DNA of 64,000 bases from Schistosoma mansoni (GCF_000237925.1 NC_031495.1:49083925-49147924), one strand, 5' to 3'. Counted from the stretch's first letter, positions 46,904 through 60,200 are shown. The notes: generated by a model not told the origin, from the letters alone. Numbers and translations are program-made.

Positions 46904-49398
46904 CATCAGGGGCACATGTCCCTCTTTGAATGAATGTTCACATACTCATCAACCGTCTTCTATTACTCCACATCCACTCTACACTCACAACATGAACAAA
47001 CATGAAGTCAATGAGATTCCAATGGAAAATCAAAAATGGAAAAATTTCAAACTGACAAAAATTGATAGGCCTCTAGTATGAGTCACAATCAGCACCAAGA
47101 TGTGAAATAATTCTAATCTGTAGTTATTTGTCGACTGACCGTGTGGTTCGTTTACATTGGAAACAGTAAGAGTAGATCAATATTTCAAGCAACTAGTGGA
47201 GTAAAGTTACTCGCCAATCTTCAAATATTTGAGATTTCTAGAACACTATTATCAGGTGTCTTTGGTTTAGTGAAATTATAATTTCTGTTCAACCCCAAGC
47301 TTATTCTGTAGTTATGTAAGTCGGATGCAGTACAACACGTACATGGGAGTATGACAACGAAAACTTCGAATTTATAAGCAATGTTGAGCATGGATTATAG
47401 CAATATTACTTCACGACAATTAGTAAAGTTTTCGACTAATTTTGGTTAAAAATACTTTCAATTGAGAAGTCGTTCAAAAGTGTACTAATGTTGAAAACGC
47501 ATCAGTGCATATAACCAAAGGGACTTGGAAACACAGGCATAAATCTAAGTACGAAAGCTTTATAATAATCAATAGATGTGTCAAATATCACAAATTCTTT
47601 ACAAATTTAGTCAGCAAACGTTATCGATTAGAGAAGACGTTGATCACGACAATCAACTTGCGGATTCCAGATTATTTGTGTGATAAGTAAACAAACTGGT
47701 GAAAGGAGTATTTCAGAAATACTCTCAGTAAAGTACAGTTTGGGATGAATTCTCATCTGGATACATGAAGTACGTATCATGAACTTTAAAGATTTTGATT
47801 GCTTTACACGAAAATCACTGTTTATAGTTCAGTTTTGACCAAACAATCTAAGCTGTCTGCTTTCAACTAAAAAGAGAATGAGCCGAACAAATAAACAGTC
47901 TGTTGACTATTCCCGATTGATCCTGTCGGGACTCACCTAATTAATTTGAGTGCTTTTGAAATCCTTGCCAAATAACCATGAGTGTGTATAGAAATAAAAT
48001 TATCAAGTACGACATCACTAATGGTCAGTTGTGATTTGTAGTGAATAGCATTAGTATGGAAGCACTAGGATTTCACTAGAATTCCGGAGTGTTTTCTAGA
48101 GAGTTCTAGTAAATAAGGTGTGATGTGTGTTGACACAGAGCAAACATATGCCGACGTAGACCAGACAGGACGAGAGAAATCTAGAACTTTCGAGAAAATG
48201 TCCTTCAATCACCAATCAGATTTGGACTTGATTACACTGTAGAAATATTAGTGTTCTGATTGGTTGTTGCCTGTCTAGAGATTATTGGATAATCTCTCTC
48301 ACCCACTACTATATAAGTGAGTTAAACAGCCGACATTCAATTCATATTGCTGTTCTATTTCTGTTGTTGTGTTCAATATGTCTGGTGGGAAACAACATAA
48401 CGCAGTTAGTATTCCTGTGAATCGTGAGCAACGGTCATTTGAGAGACAGAGACGTGATCTGTTAACTGGCCTTGAACACGGGAGTGGTACTCATCGTGGC
48501 AACTTAATCGGACCATACACGGAAGACTGGCCGAGTACAGTGGACAGTTGGATCAACTCCTCGTGGAGGCGATGGGATGAAGAAATGCGACGTTTGAGAC
48601 GTGGAATGTTTGCACTATTAGTGAGTTTGGCTATTCAGTATTCAGGTGATCATTAATACATATGATTTTGTGAGATAATGTTTGTAATTTGTGTATATTA
48701 GAAATGCAATAATGCATTGTGTGAGGAGATTTTGCATTAAATTCAAGGAGAGATTTGATGATCTCTGTATGTACTTTGAATTTCAGCCATTGGATACTTT
48801 CACCCACGGGATTCTGGAAAATCCATTCGCTTTAATGCACCAAATGGATCGTCATATCCAGGATATCCGAGAGAGAATGGGCTCAATGGATGTGCCGTCG
48901 ACCGGTTCAGTGAGTGACTTTTTGAAGGACGCCTACGAAGTAGGTGAGGATGGCAAGGTGAGTCCGTGTTGACAAGCAGGTAGGTTGTGTTTAGTGTTTT
49001 GTGCAATTGGTTTGAATATGACCATGGATTGACGAGTGTTATTATGGTTGTTGTTTATTGCGTAGGTACATTTCAAGGTACGATTCGATGCACAAGGTTT
49101 CGCTCCTCAGGACATCAATGTGACGTCGAGTGAGAACCGTGTGACGGTACACGCGAAGAAGGAGACGACGACCGATGGTGGGAAGTGTAGTCGGGAGTTC
49201 TGTCGTATGGTGCAGCTGCCGAAGAGTATTGATGATAGTCAACTGAAATGTCGCATGACAGATGTAAGTTACTGAGTTGACGACCGTGGTTGCTGGTGGT
49301 ATTGTGTGTGCGTGTGTGTTGTATTTGCAGTTGTTCGCATTTCGAATCATGTTAGAATAGTTGGAGATTTGCTTTCAACCTTGTTCTGTGCGTTTGTT
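46904..49398 (+). repeat. Left arm of the p40 inverted repeat
   Basis: This 2.5-kb arm is the reverse complement of 50917-53411 (positions sum to 100,315). Identity is near perfect from about 46930. One difference is seen at 49388/50927, plus several between about 46920 and 46935. It includes a 5' flank, the p40 promoter and exons 1-3, and ends inside intron 3. Confidence 0.9.
48094..48317 (+). promoter_or_regulatory. Heat-shock-type promoter of p40 copy 1
   Basis: A perfect three-unit heat-shock element GAACTTTCGAGAA lies at 48184-48196 (GAAnnTTCnnGAA). A near-match TTCTAGAGAGTTC lies at 48094-48106. CCAAT is present near 48219, ATTGG at 48259-48263, and a TATA box TATATAAG at 48310-48317, 61 bases before the ATG. 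This layout fits heat-shock-factor control. It is identical in copies 2 (element 52119-52131, TATA 51998-52005) and 3 (62594-62606, TATA 62720-62727). Confidence 0.75.
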
Positions 49399-49993
49399 TG
49401 TTTGTTTCAGGATGGTGTTTTGATGTTGGAGGCTCCAGTGAAGGTTGATCAGAACCAGTCGTTGACGCTGAACGAGTCTGGTCAGGTGGCTGTTCGACCG
49501 AAATCGGACAATCAGATTAAGGCAGTTCCTGCATCACAAGCTCTTGTTGCGAAAGGTGAGAGGAGTTGTGATTGACTTAGATGTAACATGTGTGTGTGTT
49601 GATGGTGATCTGGTGGGTGTGTTATTCTCGTTTGTGTGTGTTGCATTTTCATCATAACATTTGTATGTTTTCCTATCCATTTCAGGTGTTCATGGTCTGT
49701 CGTATGTGGATGATGGTTCAGGTGGGAAGCGACTGCATGTTGAAGTTCCAGTGGACCCAGTGTACAAGCCTGAAGACTTGTGTGTGAATGTCGATTCGAA
49801 TCGTGTTGTGGTTAGTGGACGTCATCATAAGCAGAAGAGTGGTCAATATGGAAAGTCGAGTTCATTTGCAGAGTTCAGTCAGTCGTATGCGATTCCAGAG
49901 ACAGTTGATCCGTTATCTGTTTCTGCTCAGGTGGTCGGCAATACATTGGTATTGGAGGCGTCATTGGAGAAGCAACATGCAATTACTCACTAG
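48378..49993 (+). CDS. Major egg antigen p40 (small heat shock protein), copy 1, complete
   Basis: Five exons: 48378-48620, 48787-48957, 49066-49263, 49411-49555 and 49686-49993 (stop TAG); all introns GT-AG, 1065 bases, 354 residues. The protein starts MSGGKQHNAVSIPVNREQRS, as I recall for Sm-p40. It has an N-terminal region (about 1-138), a first alpha-crystallin domain (from VHFKVRFDAQGFAPQDINV, about 139-214), a linker, and a second domain (LHVEVPVDPVYKPEDLCVNV, about 263-345), ending EKQHAITH. It is a cytosolic chaperone abundant in eggs and a major antigen in host granuloma responses. PKSDNQIKAVPAS at 234-246 is the dominant murine CD4 T-cell epitope known for this antigen. The ATG follows a TATA box by 61 bases, and the only upstream in-frame start would be a GTG. 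Confidence 0.95.
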
Positions 49994-50056
49994 AAGAGAA
50001 TATGTTTTACTGAACTAATCGTTGCTTAATGTTACAATATTGATGTAATTTTTCCG

Positions 50057-50062
50057 AATAAA
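50057..50062 (+). terminator. Poly(A) signal of p40 copy 1
   Basis: AATAAA 64 bases after the stop codon of the complete p40 gene, in an AT-rich context. Confidence 0.75.
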
Positions 50063-50213
50063 TATTTTTAAATTGCATTCGATTCCATGTTATTTATTTC
50101 GTGATCAGCGTACTGAGTTGACTTGTTGAACGTTTACTTCCTGGTGTACGGTTGGTAAGACGATAGTTTGGTTTTGATCTACATGTTGTTCCTGCGTTCA
50201 GATTCTGTGAAAT

Positions 50214-50916
50214 TGATTTTCCATTGGAATCTTCGTGACTTCATGCTTGTTCATGTTGTGAGTGTAGAGTGGATGTGGAGTAATAGAAGACGGTTGATGA
50301 GTATGTGAACATTCATTCAATGAGAGACATGTGCCCCTGATGCCTAACTTTCACCTACCTGGACGCACTATGTTTGAAATAGAAAACGGGAAATTAAACT
50401 GTGGTGTCAGTTGTTGATGTGATTATCTATGAGTCTGATTTGTGTCCATTTGTTGATTTCCTAAACGGAATTCTCGAGACAGCCTTCATCTAAAGTTGGA
50501 AACATTATCATGTTGTTCGAAACCAATCTAGTCACTCAGTATGTTCGTCGAATTATTGTGCTTTAGGTGACGACATTCTTTTGACTAGTTTGACTGGACT
50601 TCCGTGAATTGATGAATAGCCTGCATTATCATATTGAAGTAAGAAGCCATTGATCCGTTTTTCTAGTTCGACAAATGTACTCAAATTCATTGGTGTAATG
50701 GAACTCATTAAGGTTTAAACGAAATTTTCTGCTGAACTGAGGATGTCGTTGGGCCATAAATAGTTGGATATATCGAGTATCGTTAAGACATCTTTTGAAA
50801 TTATTTCTGTGAAATGGGTTGCATCATCAGCCAGTGATACGTTGGGTATCACTTCACAACTAAATATTATCATTGCTCTTTGAGTAGACTCCTCAATAGG
50901 ACTATTCGTAAGTGCT
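50214..50916 (-). repeat. LTR-retrotransposon fragment R, copy 1
   Basis: Directly repeated at 53283-53985 (offset 3069) with few differences. Its reverse complement occurs partly at 46904-47040. Read on the minus strand it includes FLLQYDNAGYSSIHGSPVKL, which resembles the C-terminal side of a Gypsy integrase (FLLQYRNxxHxTTGxxPxxL), and then untranslated or LTR-like sequence. It forms most of the spacer between the two p40 arms. Confidence 0.65.
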
Positions 50917-53411
50917 AACAAACGCAAAGAACAAGGTTGAAAGCAAATCTCCAACTATTCTAACATGATTCGAAATGCGAACAACTGCAAATACAACACA
51001 CACGCACACACAATACCACCAGCAACCACGGTCGTCAACTCAGTAACTTACATCTGTCATGCGACATTTCAGTTGACTATCATCAATACTCTTCGGCAGC
51101 TGCATCATACGACAGAACTCCCGACTACACTTCCCACCATCGGTCGTCGTCTCCTTCTTCGCGTGTACCGTCACACGGTTCTCACTCGACGTCACATTGA
51201 TGTCCTGAGGAGCGAAACCTTGTGCATCGAATCGTACCTTGAAATGTACCTACGCAATAAACAACAACCATAATAACACTCGTCAATCCATGGTCATATT
51301 CAAACCAATTGCACAAAACACTAAACACAACCTACCTGCTTGTCAACACGGACTCACCTTGCCATCCTCACCTACTTCGTAGGCGTCCTTCAAAAAGTCA
51401 CTCACTGAACCGGTCGACGGCACATCCATTGAGCCCATTCTCTCTCGGATATCCTGGATATGACGATCCATTTGGTGCATTAAAGCGAATGGATTTTCCA
51501 GAATCCCGTGGGTGAAAGTATCCAATGGCTGAAATTCAAAGTACATACAGAGATCATCAAATCTCTCCTTGAATTTAATGCAAAATCTCCTCACACAATG
51601 CATTATTGCATTTCTAATATACACAAATTACAAACATTATCTCACAAAATCATATGTATTAATGATCACCTGAATACTGAATAGCCAAACTCACTAATAG
51701 TGCAAACATTCCACGTCTCAAACGTCGCATTTCTTCATCCCATCGCCTCCACGAGGAGTTGATCCAACTGTCCACTGTACTCGGCCAGTCTTCCGTGTAT
51801 GGTCCGATTAAGTTGCCACGATGAGTACCACTCCCGTGTTCAAGGCCAGTTAACAGATCACGTCTCTGTCTCTCAAATGACCGTTGCTCACGATTCACAG
51901 GAATACTAACTGCGTTATGTTGTTTCCCACCAGACATATTGAACACAACAACAGAAATAGAACAGCAATATGAATTGAATGTCGGCTGTTTAACTCACTT
52001 ATATAGTAGTGGGTGAGAGAGATTATCCAATAATCTCTAGACAGGCAACAACCAATCAGAACACTAATATTTCTACAGTGTAATCAAGTCCAAATCTGAT
52101 TGGTGATTGAAGGACATTTTCTCGAAAGTTCTAGATTTCTCTCGTCCTGTCTGGTCTACGTCGGCATATGTTTGCTCTGTGTCAACACACATCACACCTT
52201 ATTTACTAGAACTCTCTAGAAAACACTCCGGAATTCTAGTGAAATCCTAGTGCTTCCATACTAATGCTATTCACTACAAATCACAACTGACCATTAGTGA
52301 TGTCGTACTTGATAATTTTATTTCTATACACACTCATGGTTATTTGGCAAGGATTTCAAAAGCACTCAAATTAATTAGGTGAGTCCCGACAGGATCAATC
52401 GGGAATAGTCAACAGACTGTTTATTTGTTCGGCTCATTCTCTTTTTAGTTGAAAGCAGACAGCTTAGATTGTTTGGTCAAAACTGAACTATAAACAGTGA
52501 TTTTCGTGTAAAGCAATCAAAATCTTTAAAGTTCATGATACGTACTTCATGTATCCAGATGAGAATTCATCCCAAACTGTACTTTACTGAGAGTATTTCT
52601 GAAATACTCCTTTCACCAGTTTGTTTACTTATCACACAAATAATCTGGAATCCGCAAGTTGATTGTCGTGATCAACGTCTTCTCTAATCGATAACGTTTG
52701 CTGACTAAATTTGTAAAGAATTTGTGATATTTGACACATCTATTGATTATTATAAAGCTTTCGTACTTAGATTTATGCCTGTGTTTCCAAGTCCCTTTGG
52801 TTATATGCACTGATGCGTTTTCAACATTAGTACACTTTTGAACGACTTCTCAATTGAAAGTATTTTTAACCAAAATTAGTCGAAAACTTTACTAATTGTC
52901 GTGAAGTAATATTGCTATAATCCATGCTCAACATTGCTTATAAATTCGAAGTTTTCGTTGTCATACTCCCATGTACGTGTTGTACTGCATCCGACTTACA
53001 TAACTACAGAATAAGCTTGGGGTTGAACAGAAATTATAATTTCACTAAACCAAAGACACCTGATAATAGTGTTCTAGAAATCTCAAATATTTGAAGATTG
53101 GCGAGTAACTTTACTCCACTAGTTGCTTGAAATATTGATCTACTCTTACTGTTTCCAATGTAAACGAACCACACGGTCAGTCGACAAATAACTACAGATT
53201 AGAATTATTTCACATCTTGGTGCTGATTGTGACTCATACTAGAGGCCTATCAATTTTTGTCAGTTTGAAATTTTTCCATTTTTGATTTTCCATTGGAATC
53301 TCATTGACTTCATGTTTGTTCATGTTGTGAGTGTAGAGTGGATGTGGAGTAATAGAAGACGGTTGATGAGTATGTGAACATTCATTCAATGAGAGACATG
53401 TGCCCCTGATG
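50917..53411 (-). repeat. Right arm of the p40 inverted repeat
   Basis: Reverse complement of 46904-49398. The inner breakpoint is inside p40 intron 3, at the shared GCGTTTGTT, and the outer one is in an R fragment beside a CCCCTGATG motif. Confidence 0.9.
51052..51937 (-). pseudogene. p40 copy 2, truncated to exons 1-3
   Basis: The minus-strand copy has exons 51695-51937, 51358-51528 and 51052-51249, identical in peptide to copy 1, with the full promoter in front. Exons 4 and 5 are absent because the copy breaks within intron 3. Reading through the exon 3 donor adds three residues and meets TGA, so any protein would be about 207 residues. It would have the N-terminal region and most of the first alpha-crystallin domain, without the 234-246 epitope and the second domain. 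Transcription would run toward the 3' end of copy 1. An unseen downstream exon cannot be excluded, but none is found in the spacer on this strand. Confidence 0.85.
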
Positions 53412-53985
53412 CCTAACTTTCACCTACCTGGACGCACTATGTTTGAAATAGAAAACGGGAAATTAAACTGTGGTGTCAGTTGTTGATGTGATTATCTATG
53501 AGTCTGATTTGTGTCCATTTGTTGATTTCCTAAACGGAATTCTCGAGACAGCCTTCATCTAAAGTTGGAAACATTATCATGTTGTTCGAAACCAATCTAG
53601 TCACTCAGTATGTTCGTCGAATTATTGTGCTTTAGGTGACGACATTCTTTTGACTAGTTTGACTGGACTTCCGTGAATTGATGAATAGCCTGCATTATCA
53701 TATTGAAGTAAGAAGCCATTGATCCGTTTTTCTAGTTCGACAAATGTACTCAAATTCATTGGTGTAATGGAACTCATTAAGGTTTAAACGAAATTTTCTG
53801 CTGAACTGAGGATGTCGTTGGGCCATAAATAGTTGGATATATCGAGTATCGTTAAGACATCTTTTGAAATTATTTCTGTGAAATGGGTTGCATCATCAGC
53901 CAGTGATACGTTGGGTATCACTTCACAACTAAATATTATCATTGCTCTTTGAGTAGACTCCTCAATAGGACTATTCGTAAGTACT
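53283..53985 (-). repeat. LTR-retrotransposon fragment R, copy 2
   Basis: Direct repeat of 50214-50916. It lies just outside the copy 2 promoter flank; its first 129 bases are also the outer end of the right p40 arm. Confidence 0.7.
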
Positions 53986-53999
53986 AATTTTTTTCCATT

Positions 54000-54265
54000 T
54001 TTGAATTAATAACTACTAAAGCGTAATACGAATTAAAAAATGGGCCTCATTAATAAACGTGAGTACGTTGTCACGGTCCATAAAATCCAGGCCAAAGATC
54101 CCAAGTGGGTTCATTGTATGATGGCTTATGTAATCAAGCAGGATTGTTTCTCGATTTCCAACATATATCAACATCAATCTCATTAACTTTCGAGACAACT
54201 CACATCTTGGTTCTGATTGTGACTCATACTAGAGGCCTATTAATTTTTGTCAGTTTGAAATTTGT
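54000..54265 (-). mobile_element. Possible LTR-retrotransposon protease fragment
   Basis: The minus-strand frame 54016-54198 contains GIFGLDFMDRDNVLTF, which loosely resembles the end of a retrotransposon aspartic protease. The adjoining 54205-54262 repeats about 60 bases of 53212-53272. This is a weak call based on one motif and on the neighbouring R fragments. Confidence 0.3.
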
Positions 54266-57239
54266 ACGCAACGTACAGATATTTATCCCTTCTTGTTTAC
54301 ATGGGAAGTTGGGTCACTTGAATTTTCCTAATAACAAGGTATCTACGGTTGATTTTGTCTTATATAACCAGTGATTTATTCACTTTGATTCACTAGTAGT
54401 TGAATTCATGTGTCTTGAGAATGGTCAAATCAAACTCAACGTTTTTAAACTTTTTCATATATATATTCCAATTAGGTTTGTTGTTTTGGTTATCTTTATT
54501 TAATTCTATGGTACCTTTCAGTGTTAAACCCTCAAACTACTTCAACTCACCTTACAGAACAATGTGGTATGTCAACTGAAGATATAATGTGCATTTAATT
54601 AACTAGATTTCAAAAGGTTATAGGAATTATTCTTTTTACCATCATATACCACAACCCACAAGTCAAAAATAGTGCAGAATGTTTTTCGCTCATTGGGGTT
54701 CCTAGCTTTTATTCGCTTACCATACTAGTTATAGAAATCGTGGATTTTTATGAGTTTTAAATTTTTATTTACAATAAATAGCCTATGAGTCAATCTTTCT
54801 CGTATTCTGTCGAGTCATCTAAGGTAGACTTTACCAAACTATGCAATATTGTCAGTTTAAACAACCTTCTTCAAATCTACCGTATTAAATTCCGATTATT
54901 GCTATTTACAGAAATTTATTTGGATCTTCAGGGTATCTGTAGAATTTCATGTTCACCTGGATTAAAATGTCTAGTCATCAAGTTATTTTCGATATATGAT
55001 CAATAAATGATTACTCTGTCTAGACTTCTCCAATCCTAAACTCGAAACGCATGTTTATATCTTGTACTCACATAGAAATATACTTCTTTCTGTTGCTGGC
55101 CCTCTTTTTCTATATCGAAAATGTTAAATTCTCGAAAGCCTTTCATTTCAAGATATTTAAGCTTGAATCTTCATCTCTTACATCTGAATAAAATCATGAT
55201 GGTGTAATGAACTGAAATTACGTTATATTTAAAACGCGATAATACAACATGATTTAGATATGTTAGAATTTGTGTCCATTAGTATAGAGGCAAATAAACG
55301 AATTTTATGTTAATGTGATCGACAATTTGTTTGATACATAACAATATACACGAAAGATTGTCTTAAGCCGAACTCTTTGTTGTTTGGATTTAAACGGAAT
55401 TGAACAACCTCATTCGTCCGATTTTGTTTGCTCATAAATTCCAATAAATTGTACCTGGATATTGTTGTGTTGTAACCAATCTCAAAACTACGTTAATTCA
55501 GTCTACGCTCATAGGTTACCTCCATCTATAAACGATTTAAGAAACGGATAAAAGTACAAATTAGCTTTGTGCAATAGAACCTTGAAAAGATGAAGCACAC
55601 ATCCTGGATTCCATTGCTAGCTATCATCCATCTCTAATAATTATATTTCTAGTGAATTATCGTATTTGGTAAACTTCTGAATAAATAAATTGATATGATG
55701 CTGTTAACAGAGTGTCCAAGTATCAAGAAGCGTTCATATAATGACAATCAGATTGATGAGAAGAAGTGGTATGAAAATAGTTTACAGATGGAAATCATGA
55801 CAGTTAATTTTCTACTTGAAGAACTTAAATAAGGTTATATTACTGTACACCTTTTAGTTCTAATCGTGGACAGAATAGATAAGATGTTCGATAACGAAGC
55901 TGTCAGTCGACTTACACTTTGCTTTTAATAACCATGCAAGTTAACACTCTGTGATGAGATTAGAAAGTGTACGATATGTACTGAACTATATTTACATACG
56001 TGGTGGGATAATCCATTTGTTATGTTTACATTATTAAAACAGTCATCTGATTGCTTAGGTCATGAGACAGTTCATGGTTTATTCACGTGATTAGTTTATC
56101 CTAATTTTAACTACGGTGAGAAATGTTTATAATCAAGTTAGGGTTGTAATAATATTGGCCCTTACAAACTATTATTTATCTGCAGAATAAGTTTTAAATA
56201 GTTAATATCGAATTTCTATTCAATAGCATCATCGTACAGAAATACTTGTTCCAACATGTAGGAATACTTCATAAAATATCTGCTTTTTTCTGTTCAAGCT
56301 CATAATAAATCGAATGAGAGATTATTTTCTGAGTAATCGATAGGACCATAGTTCATGAACAAATCAACCAGATGTAAAACAGACACCTAGACTCTGGCAC
56401 CAAATTCATCCATCCATATGGTGGAGTGGCATTTCGACATTATAACTGATGTCAGTTGTAATAAAATGCCTAGCTCTAACTCCTGATCCCGATTCATCAC
56501 TCTAATTCCTAATCCTATTTCTAATTAACCAAGTGGTCAAAGTTTCTCAAATTCAGTTCGGTATCACTCAGATACTGTCCACCGAGTAATCGTACATTCA
56601 TTAGTGATATTTAATTTGAAGTTATTCATTACGCTCAGTTGGAATTTCGCCAAAAACCATGTTGGATTTTCAGATTCATGCATCAATTCTGTCGTTTCCG
56701 TAAACCATGGTATATGTAGTATGTCTTGTATGCTTTTACGTTCCGTTTTCGATTCTATTGTATATTATGCCTTTTCGATTCCCAAACGTTTTACCATTCA
56801 TAAAGCGTTTACAATATTTCGCAGTAGTTTCTATTGCCTGTTATTTTCTTCATTTTAGAATTTCAAAGTTCAGACTAATACTAAGCGCTGATCAATTTCA
56901 TGTGAAGTTTCTTGCTATGTTTCATAAATGCTGTAGGGTTTTAAATTACTGGGACGTTGTTTACTAGCACGATGCGTGCCGATGACCGTCAGTAATTTGG
57001 TTTGTTAGAGCTTGTATATGCACGTGGAATCTCAAAGCTTTTAATGTTGATTATTAATAAATAATTCTTAAATGTACACCTTTCAAACAGAAGGTGAACT
57101 ATCATCGTACCCACTGGTTGTTGTAAATGTACTATTTAGTGTAAGTAGTTTCGGTGATTAAATGAATACAAGCATGCTCAATACAGCTGTGGTCAATTAC
57201 GTCATAATTCACAACCAGATATTTTATTATGATAATTAG
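54266..57239. other. Intergenic, no gene seen
   Basis: A fragment at about 55600-55640 (CATCCTGGATTCCATTGCTA and beyond) matches the 3' part of the Sm-alpha hammerhead. Otherwise I see no coding motif. Short frames near 56604-56967 overlap each other and show no conserved pattern. Confidence 0.5.
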
Positions 57240-60200
57240 AAGCATTCGAATCAACGTACTGACTAAGGATTCCGGAAATAATGCAATTTAAATCATGGGG
57301 AACTAGATGAGCACAAATGAACGTATTATATTTTGGATCCGTAATCAGCTCTCAGTAAAGTACAAAGGTATCATTAGTTCACTGAATTACCACATCCGCC
57401 ACAGCTTACATTGGATTCCAAGTTTCTGTAATCGATTGTACTTCTTCTCCTTAGGTTCATCATGTGTCTGTTCGACTGTGTATCGGATGTAGACTCTGTA
57501 TGATCTAGAATGTACTCATTGGTATTAGAATTATTAATATGTAACTTCTACAAACTCCAAACATCTCATATTTGATCGAAGAATTATTCCTTTCAAAAAC
57601 TTTGATGGAGTCTCTTTCGTCACAGGATGTTTAGCATTGCTATATTGCAGTATAAATGTATCTACTCTCCTATCCAGTTCATTGAATGTTGAAGCAGCAA
57701 TAGAATCAATAGCAGTTTTCAATGTCCTGACAACATTTTCATCCTGACTATTAGAACAAGGGTGACTGGAAGCAGTAAACAAATGTTTGCACCCTATACC
57801 ATTCAACCAGGCAGTGACTGGATCCACAAAAAAACGTGAGCCATTATCAGTCATTAAAAGCATGGAACCCATTCTCGACTAAACACCTCTCTTAATGCTT
57901 GGATTGTGAAGTCAGAATTTGATGAAGTTGTGATAAAATCTTCATGCCACTTAGAAAACGAATCAATGACTATAGGTGCATAGTATTTGCGAAGAAATCG
58001 ACCACAATATTCTGCATCGATTCTCTACCAGACCGCAGACGATACTGGCCATGGAGTCCGCTTCGAAGACTGACTTTTCAACTTATGACATTTTCCATAA
58101 TTGTTTGCTGTACGACATTTATCTGCATTTTTATCTGGCCACCAACATGCGAGCCTTGCCAAGGACTTCATTTTCCCAACACCTAATTGTCCACTATGAA
58201 GATTTTCAAGGACAGATCTACCTAATGAAAGAGGAATAACGGCACGATAATTTAAACAAAACATACCATCAGCAGTAATAGATAACTCATCCCGCTTTGC
58301 AAAATAGACAGGAAATCTACGTTTCAGATTAGCATTCCAACCTTTCCTTATAGCACTGAGTACACATCCAAAGTATCTACGAGTTTCTTTAATAAGATCT
58401 GGACGTCTCACCGTTGAAGGTTTCACTATCAAACAGTTTGAATTATTAACAGGTCTATCTTGTAATGATCATCGAGAAATGTAGTCAACGTTTGGAATCG
58501 GTTAGGCACTCCTGTGCTGAACCGTATAGTCATAGACGCTCAAAGCAATACTCCATTGTTGAACCATAACAGCTGAGGAACGTGACAGGGATTTTTCAGG
58601 ATGATAAATGAACTTTAAAGCTTCATGGTCGGTAACAATAGTGAATCTCTTTCGAAATAAATATTTATGGTGTCTTTTAACAGCCCAAAACACAGCTAAT
58701 GCTTCTTGCTGAGTTAGTGAATAACCTTGTTCAGAAACAGTAAGTTTGCGCGAAACACAGATAACTGGTCTAACTTCCTGCTTCAAAAACTTCACCAATA
58801 CCCAGAGGTGGTGCGTCAGTAATTAGTACAGACTGTACACTAGCAGAGTAAGTTCGAAGAACAGCATTACTTTGAAGAAAGTTTAGTAGACTTCGTATGC
58901 ATGATTCTTGTTCCTCACTCCCATTTGAATGAATTGGATATCGAAATATGGAATAAACAATTGACACGACAAGGAAAATTAGGAATATGACGGGAATAGT
59001 ATTGAAGAGCACCCATTAGTGAACGTAGTTCTGTAAGATTTTCCGGAGATGGTGCATTTGTCAGTGCAGCTAGTCGTCTAATATCTGGTGTAAAACCATT
59101 ACCATCAACTAGGTATCTAAGACATTAGAAACTAGATACGCAAAATGAACACTTATTTGGATTCACCGTAATATTCTTCTTGATTAAACGACACAATAAA
59201 GCAATAAGTCTCTGGTCACGAACTACCTTATCAGCACCACTAACAATGAGATCATCTTGATAAACTTCAACAACTTCAAGATCACTGAACACCCTACTCA
59301 TAACTTCTTGAAGTATGGATGGAGAATAATGTAGACCAAATGGAAGGAAGTTGTATTTGAACAAACCGAAAGGAGTGTTAACCGTCGTCAAAATAGATGA
59401 AAATTGATCTAAAGGGATTTGAAGATAAGAATCTTTTAGGTCAACTTTCGAGAGCATAATAGAACCATGAAGTCGATTTAGAATATCTTCAGCCTCCACG
59501 CATGCACGTTTGCTTCAACAAACAGGAGTTCAGTGTTAATCTATAGTCACCACATATTCTAGGGGTCTTGCCACACGACTTCAATAGAGTAACAATAGGA
59601 ATACCCCATGCTGAAGACTGAATCGGTTCAATTATATCTTTCGGACACAAATCGTTCAATGTCTTATGTACTGCTTCTCGAAGACCATAGGGAATTATTC
59701 GTCTTTTAAGAAAGACTGGATCACCCTGTACTTGAAGTTTTATAGGCTGAATTTTCATACCTCCACTGCACTTGGCACCCGCAGCTATCAAATCTTTAAG
59801 CAAAGCATCAGGATTTTCTTTAGAAACTAGTAAAGGCAACTCCACTTTAAGCATTTTCAGATTTATTGAACCCAGTATTGACAGTCCTGTTTCGCTAACT
59901 AAAAATTCACAAGGCATGTATCAAGAATTATCATCTCTTATTAACAATTCACATAATCCTCGTATGAACAGTCTATGTCCAGTAATCCCCAATATTGAGA
60001 GTTCATTGGAACTCACCATAGTGTTAAGATCCGAAGATTTCAATTTTTTGAATGAAATAACGGACTCTACACTGTCTGTGTCCACAATAAAGTCAGGAAA
60101 TGATCCAAGGGATGTGTATAATCGCTTTTGAATATGAGCATTACCTTTCTAAATGGTGGATAAAGATAAAAGATCATTTGGAATAGCCGAATTATTGCGA

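Noticed and set aside
47505-47690. 61-residue open frame repeated in all three p40 flanks
   Set aside because: It has no motif and no ATG at its start; the repeats are explained by the duplicated 5' flank.
49042-49350. Antisense 102-residue open frame over p40 exon 3, seen in all three copies
   Set aside because: Its conservation follows from the near identity of the duplicated DNA; the spliced sense gene explains the region fully.
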